A stretch of DNA of 64,000 nt from an uncultured Clostridia bacterium (GCA_947631005.1 CANRJR010000003.1:1-64000); one strand, 5' to 3'. Shown: positions 6,821-14,786, numbered from the stretch's first letter. Notes: generated by a model not told the origin, from the sequence alone. Made by a program: numbers and translations.

Positions 6821-8446
6821 ATGCAATCAAAGCAAAACAACAAAGACTACATTGTCGGAATGTACGTAAGGCTATCCCGCGACGACGAACGCGCCGGCGA
6901 ATCGCTGTCTATCGAAAACCAAAAGGCTATTCTTTCGGAGTATATTGCCGAGCAAGGCTGGACGCTCCACGACATCTACGTGGACGACGGAATCAGCGGC
7001 ACTACGTTTGAAAGACCGGGCGTAAAGAGATTACTCGACGACGCACAGCAAGGTGTTATCAACACCATACTCGTCAAGGATATGAGTCGTTTCGGAAGAA
7101 ACTACATAATGGTTGGTCAATATCTCGATTACGTTTTCCCCACATTCGGAATACGGTTTGTTGCATTATCGGACAATATCGATACGGAGAACAAAGACAC
7201 TCCCGCTATGGATATGATGCCGATTACCAATGTGTTCAACGAATGGTGGGCGGCAACCACAAGCAAGAAGTTGCGCGCCGTGCGTATTAAGAACGCAAAA
7301 GAAGGCAAAAACGGAATGTCCCACTCGCCCTACGGTTACACGCTCGGCACGGACGAAAAACGTACTCTGCAAGTAAACGAAGAAACCGCGCCCATAGTAA
7401 GACGTATCTTCGAAATGCGGGCAAGCGGTTTAACGCCGAGAAAGATAGCGGATATTCTGAACGTCGAAAAGGTTTTAACGCCCAACGATTACAGAATAGC
7501 GACGACGGGCATAAACGGCGTGAGGAATTCTTCGCACTTATGGCACACGAGCGTTTTGAGAACTCTGCTTTCCAACCAAGCGTATATCGGCAATTTAGTC
7601 CAACACAAATCAACTACAATTTCATACAAGAACCACAAGTGGCAACGCCGTCCCGAAGAAGATTGGATTGTCGTCGAAAACGCACACGAAGCTATTATCT
7701 CGAAAGAACTATGGGATAAGGTTAAGGAAGTCGAAAAAGCCGTAGGACACGGAAAGCATACGCAACGCGGATTTATGCACCCGCTGTCGGGACTTATGTT
7801 CTGCGCGGACTGCGGCGCGAAAATGCGGTTAGGCTGGAATATGCCGAAAGATATTCCGTATTTCAACTTCAACTGCGGAACAAAATCGCGTATGGGCTCG
7901 TCCGCTTGTTTCAGCCATTTCATAACCGTACCCGTTTTGGAACAAATCGTCCGCAACGACATCGCGGCAAAAGCCGAGATGATTATAGGACACGAAGCGG
8001 AATTCAAACAGCGGTATTTGGAACGACAAGCAACACTCGCGGACAGAAATCAAGCCGACGTTAAGAAAGACCTGAAAAGAGCCGAAAAGCGTTTATCCGA
8101 ACTCGACAAGCTAATCGAAGCGGCGTTTGAAGAAAAAGTCGCGGGCAAAATTCCCGAAAGCGTTTGCGTGAAGTTAATCGACAAGTATACCGCCGAGCAG
8201 ACGGAACTGAAAGAAAAAGTTACTTCGCTAACGCAGGGACTTGAACAAGTAACGCAAGCAAAGACCGACGTGGACGAATTTATCCGTAGGTTGAAAATGT
8301 ATTTTAATTCGCCTACGCTTACTCGCGAAATGTGTTTGGCGTTATTCGACCACCTTGTCATTGGCGGCAAAGAAAGCGTTACGGGCAAGCCGCAAGAGAT
8401 CCATATCTACTATAAGATTGATATAGACTCTGTGCTATCTCCGTAA
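6821..8446 (+). CDS. large serine recombinase of the inner element (TnpX/TndX type)
   Basis: 541 residues from MQSKQNNKDY; the start is supported by GAAGGAG 9 nt upstream. The resolvase catalytic domain (about 10-155) has MYVRLSRDDERAGESLSIEN with the active serine and KDMSRFGRNYIM. A Recombinase domain follows (about 170-290), then a zinc ribbon with FCADCGAKM, and a C-terminal coiled coil (about 405-480). Size and order match the TnpX/TndX transposases that excise and insert Tn4451- and Tn5397-like elements through a circular form. It appears intact and lies 52 nt from the right end, so this element may still be mobile. Confidence 0.92.
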   Translation: MQSKQNNKDYIVGMYVRLSRDDERAGESLSIENQKAILSEYIAEQGWTLHDIYVDDGISGTTFERPGVKRLLDDAQQGVINTILVKDMSRFGRNYIMVGQYLDYVFPTFGIRFVALSDNIDTENKDTPAMDMMPITNVFNEWWAATTSKKLRAVRIKNAKEGKNGMSHSPYGYTLGTDEKRTLQVNEETAPIVRRIFEMRASGLTPRKIADILNVEKVLTPNDYRIATTGINGVRNSSHLWHTSVLRTLLSNQAYIGNLVQHKSTTISYKNHKWQRRPEEDWIVVENAHEAIISKELWDKVKEVEKAVGHGKHTQRGFMHPLSGLMFCADCGAKMRLGWNMPKDIPYFNFNCGTKSRMGSSACFSHFITVPVLEQIVRNDIAAKAEMIIGHEAEFKQRYLERQATLADRNQADVKKDLKRAEKRLSELDKLIEAAFEEKVAGKIPESVCVKLIDKYTAEQTELKEKVTSLTQGLEQVTQAKTDVDEFIRRLKMYFNSPTLTREMCLALFDHLVIGGKESVTGKPQEIHIYYKIDIDSVLSP

Positions 8447-8475
8447 CACACAAAATATCCCCAAAATAGGCTTTA

Positions 8476-8491
8476 TGTCCATTTGGCTTAT
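8476..8491 (-). repeat. right terminal inverted repeat of the inner element
   Basis: TGTCCATTT (8476-8484) and GCTTAT (8486-8491) are the complements of the left-end blocks at 2107-2115 and 2097-2102. Confidence 0.75.
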
Positions 8492-8499
8492 TAGAAGGC

Positions 8500-8982
8500 A
8501 TGGCGGAATACTATTCAGCCGAACTTGCCGAGAAAGTCAAGCGCGGGCTGACCGAAAACGCTTTGAAAGGACTTTGGAACGGCGGGAACGTTCCGTTCGG
8601 ATATGTCATCAATAAGGAAAGAAAGTTGGAGATCGATCCAACGACCGCTCCTATCGTCAAAGAGATTTTTCAAATGTGCTTCGACAGAAAGACGATAAAG
8701 GAAATCCGCAGGAATTTGCAGGAGAGGAATATTCTCCGCAAGAACGGGAAGCCGCTCCGCTACAACGCCGTGCGCTATATATTGACGAACCGCGTCTATA
8801 TCGGGGAATACAACTATTCGGGAATAAAGTTGGAACATAACGTGCCGCCTATCGTATCGGAAGAATGTTCAACGCCGTTCAGATCGAAATTGCCAAGAAC
8901 GCCCACGCTCCCGCAAGGCACACCGCCGACGAGGACTATTTGCTCACGACCAAACTTTTTTGCGGGAAATGCGGCGCGATGA
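8500..8982 (+). pseudogene. outer serine recombinase, middle fragment
   Basis: MAEYYSAELAEKVKRGLTEN continues the N-terminal fragment that ends at 2094. It runs through the Recombinase domain (GGNVPFGYVI, ...TNRVYIGEYNYSGIK) to PPIVSEE. There the frame breaks: codons 123-160 of this frame are not family-like, while the -1 frame resumes at 8865 as MFNAVQIEIAKNA. GAAGAATG at 8859-8866 would need one more A (GAA GAA ATG). It has no ribosome site of its own, because its natural start was at 1730. Confidence 0.88.
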
Positions 8983-9650
8983 TGGTGGCGCAGGCGGGAA
9001 CGAGCCACATGAACAATAAGGTCTATCGGTATTATGCTTGTGTCCGTCAGAAAAAGCACTTGTGCGACAAGAAGATGCTGCCGAAAACCAAACTCGAAGA
9101 TTACATTGTTTATAAGACGATGAAATTCATAGAGGACGACGCCACCGTGGAGAGGCTCTCGGAACAACTTTATAACCTGCAATTCACGGAAAGCACGATG
9201 ATCCCGCACTTGGAAGAACAGCTTGCCGAGAGGGAAAAAGAGATAGAAAATATCGTCACCGCCGTACAGAAGGGTTACGCCACAGACACGCTGTTGAAAC
9301 GGCTCAGCGAACTTGAAAAACTGCGGAACGAGATTTCGGACGCGATCGCCAAAGAAAAATTGCAGTCCCCGATCTTCACGCAAGACCATTTCAGAATGGC
9401 ATTTCATAACTTCCGAAAGGTCGATATAAGCAAGCAGGAAGGCAAGCGGAAGATCATAGACACCTTTATCAACGCAATTTACGTCTTTGACGATCATATT
9501 AAAATCGTCTATAACGGAAACGGAAAAGAAGAAATTGTATCGCTTGAAGAACTTGAAAGTTCAACCTTATTTTCAGACGGTGCACCAAAAAGCAGAGCAC
9601 CCAAAGGGTGCTCTGCTTTTTGGTATAGAACGACCTACGAAAGGACTTGA
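8865..9650 (+). pseudogene. outer serine recombinase, C-terminal fragment
   Basis: 261 codons carry the zinc-ribbon part LFCGKCGAMMVAQAG with YYACVRQKKHLC, then a long coiled coil (IPHLEEQLAEREKEIENI) and the usual C-terminal strand region. It is joined to the preceding fragment by a 1-nt frameshift near 8862. The final codons run through an 18-bp terminator hairpin, so the original stop may have been lost. Rejoined from 1730, the complete protein would be about 500 residues, normal for a large serine integrase. Confidence 0.88.
9585..9624 (+). terminator. strong terminator hairpin at recombinase 3' end
   Basis: Perfect 18-bp stem (9585-9602 with 9607-9624), short loop, T run inside the descending arm. 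It overlaps the last codons of the recombinase. Confidence 0.75.
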
Positions 9651-9654
9651 GGGT
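9618..9654 (+). repeat. 37-bp direct repeat, copy A
   Basis: Begins TTTTTGGTATAGAACGACC and ends GGACTTGAGGG. A near-identical copy lies at 9906-9943. Copy A overlaps the recombinase terminator. Confidence 0.7.
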
Positions 9655-9905
9655 GGAGGCGCGAGCGGGAGCGAGCGGTTTGTGGGCGAATCGTTTGGGA
9701 ACAGATGCGTTTGCCGCAAACTGAACAGCACAGTGTGCTGTTCATCGGGGCGCGCCGCCAAAGGCGCAAGTCCCTTCGTCCGCACCACGTCGCCGCAAGG
9801 CGCGTTTCACGAGAAGTTGTCCGTTGGACAACTTCTCGTCTTTTACGCCTGCGGCTCCTTTTTCCCAAAAAATCTTTGCTACGCAAATCTTTTTTGGGAA
9901 TCCTA
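9655..9905. repeat. hairpin-rich spacer between the two direct repeats
   Basis: No gene. It holds GAACAGCAC/GTGCTGTTC (9723-9743), a perfect 14-bp stem ACGAGAAGTTGTCC/GGACAACTTCTCGT (9809-9839) followed by CTTTT, and a long stem CCCAAAAAA...TTTTTTGGG (9864-9898). GCCGCC-AAAGGC type mini-hairpins lie between them. Several could act as terminators. The density is far above the rest of the window. Confidence 0.6.
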
Positions 9906-9943
9906 TTTTTGGTATAGAACGACCCAACGGAGGGACTTGAGGG
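9906..9943 (+). repeat. 37-bp direct repeat, copy B, at host junction
   Basis: Same 19-base start as copy A, then a one-base indel and GGACTTGAGGG. Host coding sequence starts directly after it, so copy B is the best candidate for the element/chromosome junction. Confidence 0.65.
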
Positions 9944-10183
9944 GGGGGACAAGGGCTACTCGCCGCGCTCTCGACGAGGGAGACGGAGGACGTTCCGTAC
10001 GGGAAATTCGTTTACGACGCCGAAGCCATCTTTGCGGAAAACGGGCTCACGCGCCGCATTTTTGACCCACGTCCTTGGCTTCTCGTCGCCGCGATCGCGC
10101 TGTATTTTACGGGGATCGTTTTTCGGCGGGTGAGGCGCATTCCGCTCAAATCTTCCGCGCGGGAGCGGGAAACAAGGCGGTAA
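9941..10183 (+). pseudogene. C-terminal remnant of a host membrane-protein gene
   Basis: An open frame with no start codon begins right after repeat copy B and ends at TAA 10181-10183. It reads GLLAALSTRETEDVPYGKFV, then a hydrophobic segment WLLVAAIALYFTGIVF and a basic tail RRVRRIP. GC content and codon use match the backbone, not the island. This is what remains of a single-pass C-terminal anchor when an element cuts off the 5' part. The rest of the gene is not in the window. Family unknown. Confidence 0.7.
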
Positions 10184-10248
10184 ACAACGCGGTCATACCT
10201 GCCGAAGAGCCTCCCGAAGCGGAATTTGCCGAAAAATGTCGTTTTCTC

Positions 10249-10277
10249 TTGACATCGTATTCCGATGATGGTATAAT
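10249..10277 (+). promoter_or_regulatory. sigma-A promoter for 10332 gene
   Basis: TTGACA (10249-10254), 17-bp spacer, TATAAT (10272-10277). Predicted leader about 48 nt. Confidence 0.8.
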
Positions 10278-10331
10278 AAATTTATCACATGTTTTTCTCA
10301 AAGCATGCACATAATAGAGAGTGAGGAAATT

Positions 10332-11708
10332 ATGACAGAGCAAGAAGAATTCGAATCGAACGAAACGCAAGGGGGAGGCGTTACTTTCGGAAGGATCTGC
10401 GGCGCGCTTTTTCAATGGAAGCGGCTATTGATTTTGGTCGGGGTCACGCTCGTCGCCGCTGTCATTGCGTTTGTTGCGATCCATTTTACGAACGCGAATA
10501 AGACGAAATATGAGGTGCAGTTCAACTATTCCGTGAATCGTGTCGCCTCTTCCGACCTTTATGGAAACGGACAATTTTTTGCGGATGAAACGACGTTGAC
10601 CGCCGTCAAAAATTCCGACGAACGCTTTCAGGGCGTAGATGTGCAGGAATTGCTTTACAACGGCAAATATCCTATTTTGGTTACACTCGAACAGGAAAGA
10701 AGCGAGACGAATGCGGATCTCGTTTTGCGGAGCTATAATTTATTGACCGTTCCGACCGCGGCGTTTTCCAACGATGAGTTGGCAGAGGATTTTCTCAATG
10801 CACTGATCGGTTACGCCAAAGAGGAAGCCATTGCGAACGCGCAGGCTTTGAGCGTGACTGACGCGAGCGGATTCAACGGCTATCAGGCGCGCTTGAAGAA
10901 CTATAACACCGTACAAACCTACGAAGAAAAACTTGCGATCCTCGTGAACCAACGCGATTATCTTCTTGAATTGTATGACCGTTGGATCGATTCTTACGGC
11001 GGGCTGTATTATGTGCAATGCAAGGGTCTCCCCCTGCAAGATCTGCGTACCGCGCTTCAAGTTGCGTTCTCCGATACCATGTATTCGGATTTAGCTGACG
11101 AACTGAACGTTTCTGCCTATCTTCCCACTGTTTCAAATGATTACGACAATACCATATCGACCCGTTTGAATACCTATAGAGAACAACGCGATCTCAACGA
11201 AAAGCGCATTAACGATCTTTGGGAGACGTTGGAAAGATTGATTGAAGCATACGGTATTAAGGATAATACGACAGGATTTGTCACTTTGCCCGAATTTTCG
11301 GAATATCATAACCGCATTGCGGCTCTTCAAGAGGAAAACATTCTCCTCACCAAAAAAATCGAAACGATTGAAAACGCACAGAGCGATCCGAGCAAACAAG
11401 AAGCTTATCTTCAGCGGAGCAAAGATTACGGGAAGAAGCTCGACGCGATATACAACGTGTTGAAAACCGAATCCGAAAAGTTCGCGCCCGTCATGGTCGA
11501 GATCGTCACGCGGGAATCGTATGTGACCGTAGAGAATATGGAAGTAACGGGCGGTTCGAGTACGCTGATGATCACGGCGGTTGTCGCCATTATCGCGCTT
11601 CTTGTTACAGCCGTCGTCATTTGCGCGGTCGTATTCTCCAAGGAGAAAACCGCAGCGGGCAAGAGTGCTCCCGCCCCCGCCGACAACGCCGACCGTCCCC
11701 AAGAATAA
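10332..11708 (+). CDS. Wzz-like two-pass membrane protein with coiled coil
   Basis: 458 residues. The ATG at 10332 is chosen over one 27 nt upstream because GTGAGGA sits 6-7 nt before it. A cytosolic N-terminus is followed by a membrane helix (LLILVGVTLVAAVIAFVAI, about 35-55), a long extracytoplasmic region with helices and coiled coil (about 300-390), a second membrane helix (LMITAVVAIIALLVTAVVIC, about 415-440) and a Pro/Ala-rich cytosolic tail. This topology is that of polysaccharide co-polymerases (Wzz/chain-length determinant), but I see no Pro-rich Wzz motif. The role in surface polysaccharide is tentative. It is a single gene with its own promoter and terminator. Confidence 0.75.
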   Translation: MTEQEEFESNETQGGGVTFGRICGALFQWKRLLILVGVTLVAAVIAFVAIHFTNANKTKYEVQFNYSVNRVASSDLYGNGQFFADETTLTAVKNSDERFQGVDVQELLYNGKYPILVTLEQERSETNADLVLRSYNLLTVPTAAFSNDELAEDFLNALIGYAKEEAIANAQALSVTDASGFNGYQARLKNYNTVQTYEEKLAILVNQRDYLLELYDRWIDSYGGLYYVQCKGLPLQDLRTALQVAFSDTMYSDLADELNVSAYLPTVSNDYDNTISTRLNTYREQRDLNEKRINDLWETLERLIEAYGIKDNTTGFVTLPEFSEYHNRIAALQEENILLTKKIETIENAQSDPSKQEAYLQRSKDYGKKLDAIYNVLKTESEKFAPVMVEIVTRESYVTVENMEVTGGSSTLMITAVVAIIALLVTAVVICAVVFSKEKTAAGKSAPAPADNADRPQE

Positions 11709-11727
11709 AACACGATCGCCTGAAAAC

Positions 11728-11763
11728 AACGCCCGACCGCAATATGATATGCGGTCGGGCGTT
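11728..11763. terminator. bidirectional hairpin between convergent genes
   Basis: Perfect 14-bp stem AACGCCCGACCGCA / TGCGGTCGGGCGTT with an 8-nt loop. It separates the plus-strand 10332 gene from minus-strand smpB. The flanking T tract is poor. Confidence 0.65.
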
Positions 11764-11786
11764 GTCATATAAAGCGGGGGGAATCG

Positions 11787-12239
11787 TCAATCCCAAACGT
11801 CTTTGGCGGCGCGGTCGGCGGCGCGTTTTTCGTCGCGTTCGCGGAGAGCTTGCTTTTTGTCGTAGGTGTGCTTGCCCTTGCAGAGCGCGACCTCCACCTT
11901 TACGAGCGCGTCTTTGAAATAGAGTTTGAGAGGGACGAGGGTGAAGCCTTTTTCATTGACCTTGCCGACGATCTTCGAGATCTCGTCGCGGTGAAGGAGC
12001 AGTTTTCTGTCCTTTCGCGAATCGCGCGTAGAGAACGCGCCGCTCTTATCGTAGAGGGCGATGTGCATGTTTTTGAGGAACACTTCTCCGCCGCGGATCT
12101 CGCAAAAACTTTCGCCGAGCGACGCCTTTCCCGCGCGGAGCGATTTTACCTCGCTCCCTTCGAGCACGATACCCGCCTCGTATTTGTCCCCGATAAAATA
12201 TTCGAAAGACGCGGATTTGTTATAAGCGATCAATTTCAT
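11787..12239 (-). CDS. smpB: SsrA-binding protein SmpB
   Basis: 150 residues, normal for the family. SmpB binds tmRNA and brings it to stalled ribosomes for trans-translation. Visible signatures are YNKSASFEYFIGDKYEAGIV, LEGSEVKSLRAGKASL, LHRDEISKI, and the basic tail CKGKHTYDKKQALRERDEKR, which becomes helical in the decoding centre. It lies 3 nt downstream of rnr, in the classic secG-rnr-smpB order of Firmicutes. The tmRNA gene ssrA is not seen in the window. Confidence 0.96.
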   Translation of the reverse strand: MKLIAYNKSASFEYFIGDKYEAGIVLEGSEVKSLRAGKASLGESFCEIRGGEVFLKNMHIALYDKSGAFSTRDSRKDRKLLLHRDEISKIVGKVNEKGFTLVPLKLYFKDALVKVEVALCKGKHTYDKKQALRERDEKRAADRAAKDVWD

Positions 12240-12242
12240 GGC

Positions 12243-14330
12243 TTACACCTTTTTCAGAAACAGGAAATGAACTCTGCGCGCGCCCCAATCGACGGCGGCG
12301 ACCTTGACGCGGACGCGCTCGCCGAGACGGAACGAAAGGCGCATGCCGCGCAGGAAAAACTTCTCGTCATTGTATTCGTAGTTGTCGTCGGGGAGCGTTT
12401 CGATGGGAATGAAGCCCTCGACGGTATTCGCAAGTTCGGCAAACACGCCGTATGCCGTCACGCCCGACACGGTCGCCTCGTACTCTTCCCCGATCTTGTC
12501 TTGCATGTAGGCGACGATATAGAGGGCGTCGACGTCCCGTTCCGCTTCGGCGGCGTTCCGCTCGCAGGCGGAGGATTGCACGGAGGCGGTCTTTACGAAG
12601 TCGCGGTAGCTCTCCTGCGCGGCGTTTTGGTCGGTCAAAGCCGCCTTGATGATCCGATGAATGCAGAGATCGGGATAGCGGCGGATGGGGGAGGTGAAGT
12701 GACAGTAGCAGTCGGACGCCAAGCCGAAATGACCCTCGTTTTCGGGCGCGTAGACCGCCTTCATCATGGAACGCAACATCACGCGGTTGACGAGCGGAAA
12801 GAGGGGAGAGCCTTCGAGCGAGCGCAACAGGTCGCGATAGTCGGAAGGGGAGACGTTGCGCGGGTCGAACCGCACGCGGACACCCGCCTCTTTGAGGAAT
12901 GTTGCAAAGTCGGTCGCCTTCTCCTCGGAGGGGCGCGCATGGACGCGGTAGATAAAGGGCAGTTTCTTTTCGGTCATAAGCGTGGCGACGCTCTCGTTTG
13001 CGAGCACCATGAATTGCTCGATCATTTCGTGGGAGATCGTGCGCGGTGCTTCGGGAATGGAGATTTTACCGTTTTCGTATAAGATCTTCGCTTCGCGGAT
13101 ATCGAGTGCCACGCCGCCGCGTTTTTCCCTCGCCGCCGTCAGAATTTTGGTCAGTTCTGCGGCGACGTTCACCATTTCGACGAGGTCGGGATACGCCGCA
13201 ACGGCGGCTGCTTCGCCCTCCGCGATCGCAGTGACGGCGGTATAGGTCATGCGGTGCGCCGAACGGATCACCGAGCGCGCGACCCGCTTTTTTATGACCT
13301 TGCCCGTGCCCGTTACCGTCATGAAACAGGATAGGGTCAAGCGGTCGACCCCCTCGTTGAGCGAGCAGATGTCGTTGGAGAGGGCGGTGGGGAGCATGGG
13401 GAGAACGCGGTCGGGAAAATATACGCTCGTTCCGCGCGCAAACGCCTCGTGGTCGATCGCGCCGTTGCGCGCAACATAGTGCGAAACGTCCGCGATGTGC
13501 ACGCCGAGTTCATAGAGGTCTCCTTTCTTTTTTACGGAGATCGCGTCGTCGATGTCGCGGGTGTCCTCGCTGTCGACGGTGATAATGAGTTTGTTGCGGA
13601 GATCGACCCGCCCTTTGAGATCATCGTCGGGATTTCGCTTCGCCTGCGCTTCCGCCTCCCGCACGACGGGTTCTGGGAATGCTTCGCGGAGCTCATGCGC
13701 GCGGATGATGGCGCGCTCTTCCACAAAAAAGTCGCCGCTTTCGCCCAACACTTCCACGATCTCGCCCGTAAGCTCGTTGCCCCCGAACGAGACAGCCGCG
13801 ACCGCCTTTGCGCCGTCGGGGCAATTTTTACATTTGGAAGAGGGGATGCGGATGCGGACGTTCAGCCGCTTTTCGTCGGGCAGAAGCACGCCGCCGCGAC
13901 CCTCTCTTCGGAACGTGCCCACCGCCTCGCGGAAGCCGTGCGAGATGACGGCGAGGATCTCGCCCTCGTCGCCCTGCCGTCCTCCCACGCAAATGGCGAG
14001 CACCCTGTCGCCGTGCAGGGCGGTTTTCATGGTATGGGCGGGGAGAAAGAGGTCGTCTGACCCGTCGTCGGGCGTAAAAAAGCCGAAGCCGCGTTCACTG
14101 CCCGTGATGCGGCCGAGCTTCGCGCCGAACTGTTCCGCCGTGCCGTAGCGGTTTTTGGAATCGCGCAAGAGCTCGCCCTCGCGGCAGAGCGCGTCGAGCA
14201 TGTCGCGGACGGCGAGCGATTCCCGCCGACCGAGTTTGAGCTTCGCGCCGATCTGACGGTCGGTGAGAAGATAGAAGTCTCCGCGCACGATGCTGTCGAG
14301 CAGGAGACGTTTTGCGTTGGTCGTTTTCAT
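12243..14330 (-). CDS. rnr: ribonuclease R
   Basis: 695 residues. RNase R is a processive 3'-5' exoribonuclease that degrades structured RNA and works with SmpB/tmRNA. Domain order: N-terminal winged helix (about 1-70), cold-shock domains (about 75-220), RNB catalytic domain with VDSEDTRDIDDAISV (the magnesium-binding aspartates) and FTSPIRRYPDLCIHRII, then an S1 domain (about 610-690). It ends just after S1 and lacks the long lysine-rich tail of E. coli RNase R. There is no Shine-Dalgarno before the ATG at 14330, and a terminator-like T run ends 6 nt upstream, so the start or mode of initiation is uncertain. Confidence 0.95.
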   Translation of the reverse strand: MKTTNAKRLLLDSIVRGDFYLLTDRQIGAKLKLGRRESLAVRDMLDALCREGELLRDSKNRYGTAEQFGAKLGRITGSERGFGFFTPDDGSDDLFLPAHTMKTALHGDRVLAICVGGRQGDEGEILAVISHGFREAVGTFRREGRGGVLLPDEKRLNVRIRIPSSKCKNCPDGAKAVAAVSFGGNELTGEIVEVLGESGDFFVEERAIIRAHELREAFPEPVVREAEAQAKRNPDDDLKGRVDLRNKLIITVDSEDTRDIDDAISVKKKGDLYELGVHIADVSHYVARNGAIDHEAFARGTSVYFPDRVLPMLPTALSNDICSLNEGVDRLTLSCFMTVTGTGKVIKKRVARSVIRSAHRMTYTAVTAIAEGEAAAVAAYPDLVEMVNVAAELTKILTAAREKRGGVALDIREAKILYENGKISIPEAPRTISHEMIEQFMVLANESVATLMTEKKLPFIYRVHARPSEEKATDFATFLKEAGVRVRFDPRNVSPSDYRDLLRSLEGSPLFPLVNRVMLRSMMKAVYAPENEGHFGLASDCYCHFTSPIRRYPDLCIHRIIKAALTDQNAAQESYRDFVKTASVQSSACERNAAEAERDVDALYIVAYMQDKIGEEYEATVSGVTAYGVFAELANTVEGFIPIETLPDDNYEYNDEKFFLRGMRLSFRLGERVRVKVAAVDWGARRVHFLFLKKV

Positions 14331-14336
14331 GTCGAT

Positions 14337-14364
14337 AAAAAAAGGGCGACGCAGTTCGCCGCCC
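14337..14364 (-). terminator. terminator between secG and rnr
   Basis: Minus-strand stem GGGCGGC / GTCGCCC (14364-14358 with 14350-14344) followed by seven T (14343-14337). It would attenuate read-through from secG into rnr. Confidence 0.7.
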
Positions 14365-14382
14365 GTACATTTTTCTTACGAA

Positions 14383-14703
14383 TCAGGTCCAGATCGATTC
14401 GATTTGCAGGATGAAGAAGATGATGGCGAACACAGCCAAGACGCCGAGACAGATCATCGTCCACATTTTGAGCTTTGCTTCGATGGATTTGCCCTTGTTC
14501 TTGCCGTAGAACGTTTCGCTCGAACCGCCGAGCGCGTCGATCCCCTGCGAGTTCCCGGGTTGCAACATGACGAGGACGATCGCGGCGAGCGCGGCGACGC
14601 CCATGGCGACGATCAGCACGATACTGACCGTGCGGTAGGTTGCGTAGTGCAACGCGCCTTTGACGGGTACAAGCAAATTCGCAATAATATTTTGAAGTGC
14701 CAT
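14383..14703 (-). CDS. secG: preprotein translocase subunit SecG
   Basis: 106 residues with two membrane helices: TVSIVLIVAMGVAALAAIVL (about 25-45) and MICLGVLAVFAIIFFILQI (about 83-101). The conserved connecting loop LQPGNSQGIDALGGSSETFY is characteristic of SecG. It is the accessory subunit of the SecYEG channel in the cytoplasmic membrane. It is slightly longer than typical 75-80-residue Gram-positive SecG because of an N-terminal extension. It is the first gene of a secG-rnr-smpB minus-strand cluster with its own promoter. Confidence 0.93.
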   Translation of the reverse strand: MALQNIIANLLVPVKGALHYATYRTVSIVLIVAMGVAALAAIVLVMLQPGNSQGIDALGGSSETFYGKNKGKSIEAKLKMWTMICLGVLAVFAIIFFILQIESIWT

Positions 14704-14742
14704 ACGATTGTTTCCTTACGTTATTTGCAAAATGCGGATATT

Positions 14743-14771
14743 ATTATACCATGTCCCCCGCAAAAAGACAA
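14743..14771 (-). promoter_or_regulatory. secG promoter
   Basis: Minus strand TTGTCT (14771-14766), 17-bp spacer, TATAAT (14748-14743). The -35 lies inside the loop of the upstream terminator hairpin. Confidence 0.7.
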
Positions 14772-14786
14772 CCGTTTTTGCGGGGG
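14755..14786 (-). terminator. hairpin after the acyltransferase gene, overlapping the secG promoter
   Basis: Perfect 12-bp stem CCCCCGCAAAAA / TTTTTGCGGGGG with an 8-nt loop. It is located between the acyltransferase stop and secG. No T run follows. Confidence 0.6.

Larger units (their letters stand above)
2090..8498 (+). mobile_element. Tn4451/TndX-type mobilizable element inserted in recombinase gene
   Basis: About 6.4 kb bounded by direct GAAGG (2090-2094 and 8494-8498) inside a serine-recombinase gene. The termini carry matching inverted motifs, ATAAGC and AAATGGACA (2097-2115; complement at 8476-8491). Contents: methyltransferase, MBL hydrolase, membrane HTH protein, oriT-like hairpin, MobV relaxase, TnpW-like protein, and a serine recombinase at the right end. 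TnpX/TndX recombinases are known to cross over at a GA dinucleotide, and GA is present at both junctions. Deleting 2095-8498 restores the host frame ...LLESVLEG-MAEYYSAEL. The exact cut within GAAGG is not resolvable from one copy. Confidence 0.9.
1..9943. mobile_element. outer integrated element (right part; left end outside window)
   Basis: AT-rich, accessory-like DNA ending on the right with an XRE regulator and a large serine recombinase (1368-9650), followed by a hairpin-rich spacer and then abruptly by a headless host reading frame at 9941. Large serine integrases commonly lie at one end of their element next to the attachment site, so the right boundary is placed near 9906-9943. The left boundary is not in the window. 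The recombinase is broken twice, so the element is probably immobile on its own. The extent is inferred from gene content and composition. Confidence 0.5.

Noticed and set aside
9487-10065. Open frame of 192 codons across the hairpin-rich spacer
   Set aside because: It reads through terminator stems and direct repeats, with low-complexity sequence. The reading that makes sense is the recombinase tail plus the host remnant.
11709-11786. ssrA (tmRNA) next to smpB
   Set aside because: The gap holds only a terminator hairpin; there is no tRNA-like ends or tag reading frame.
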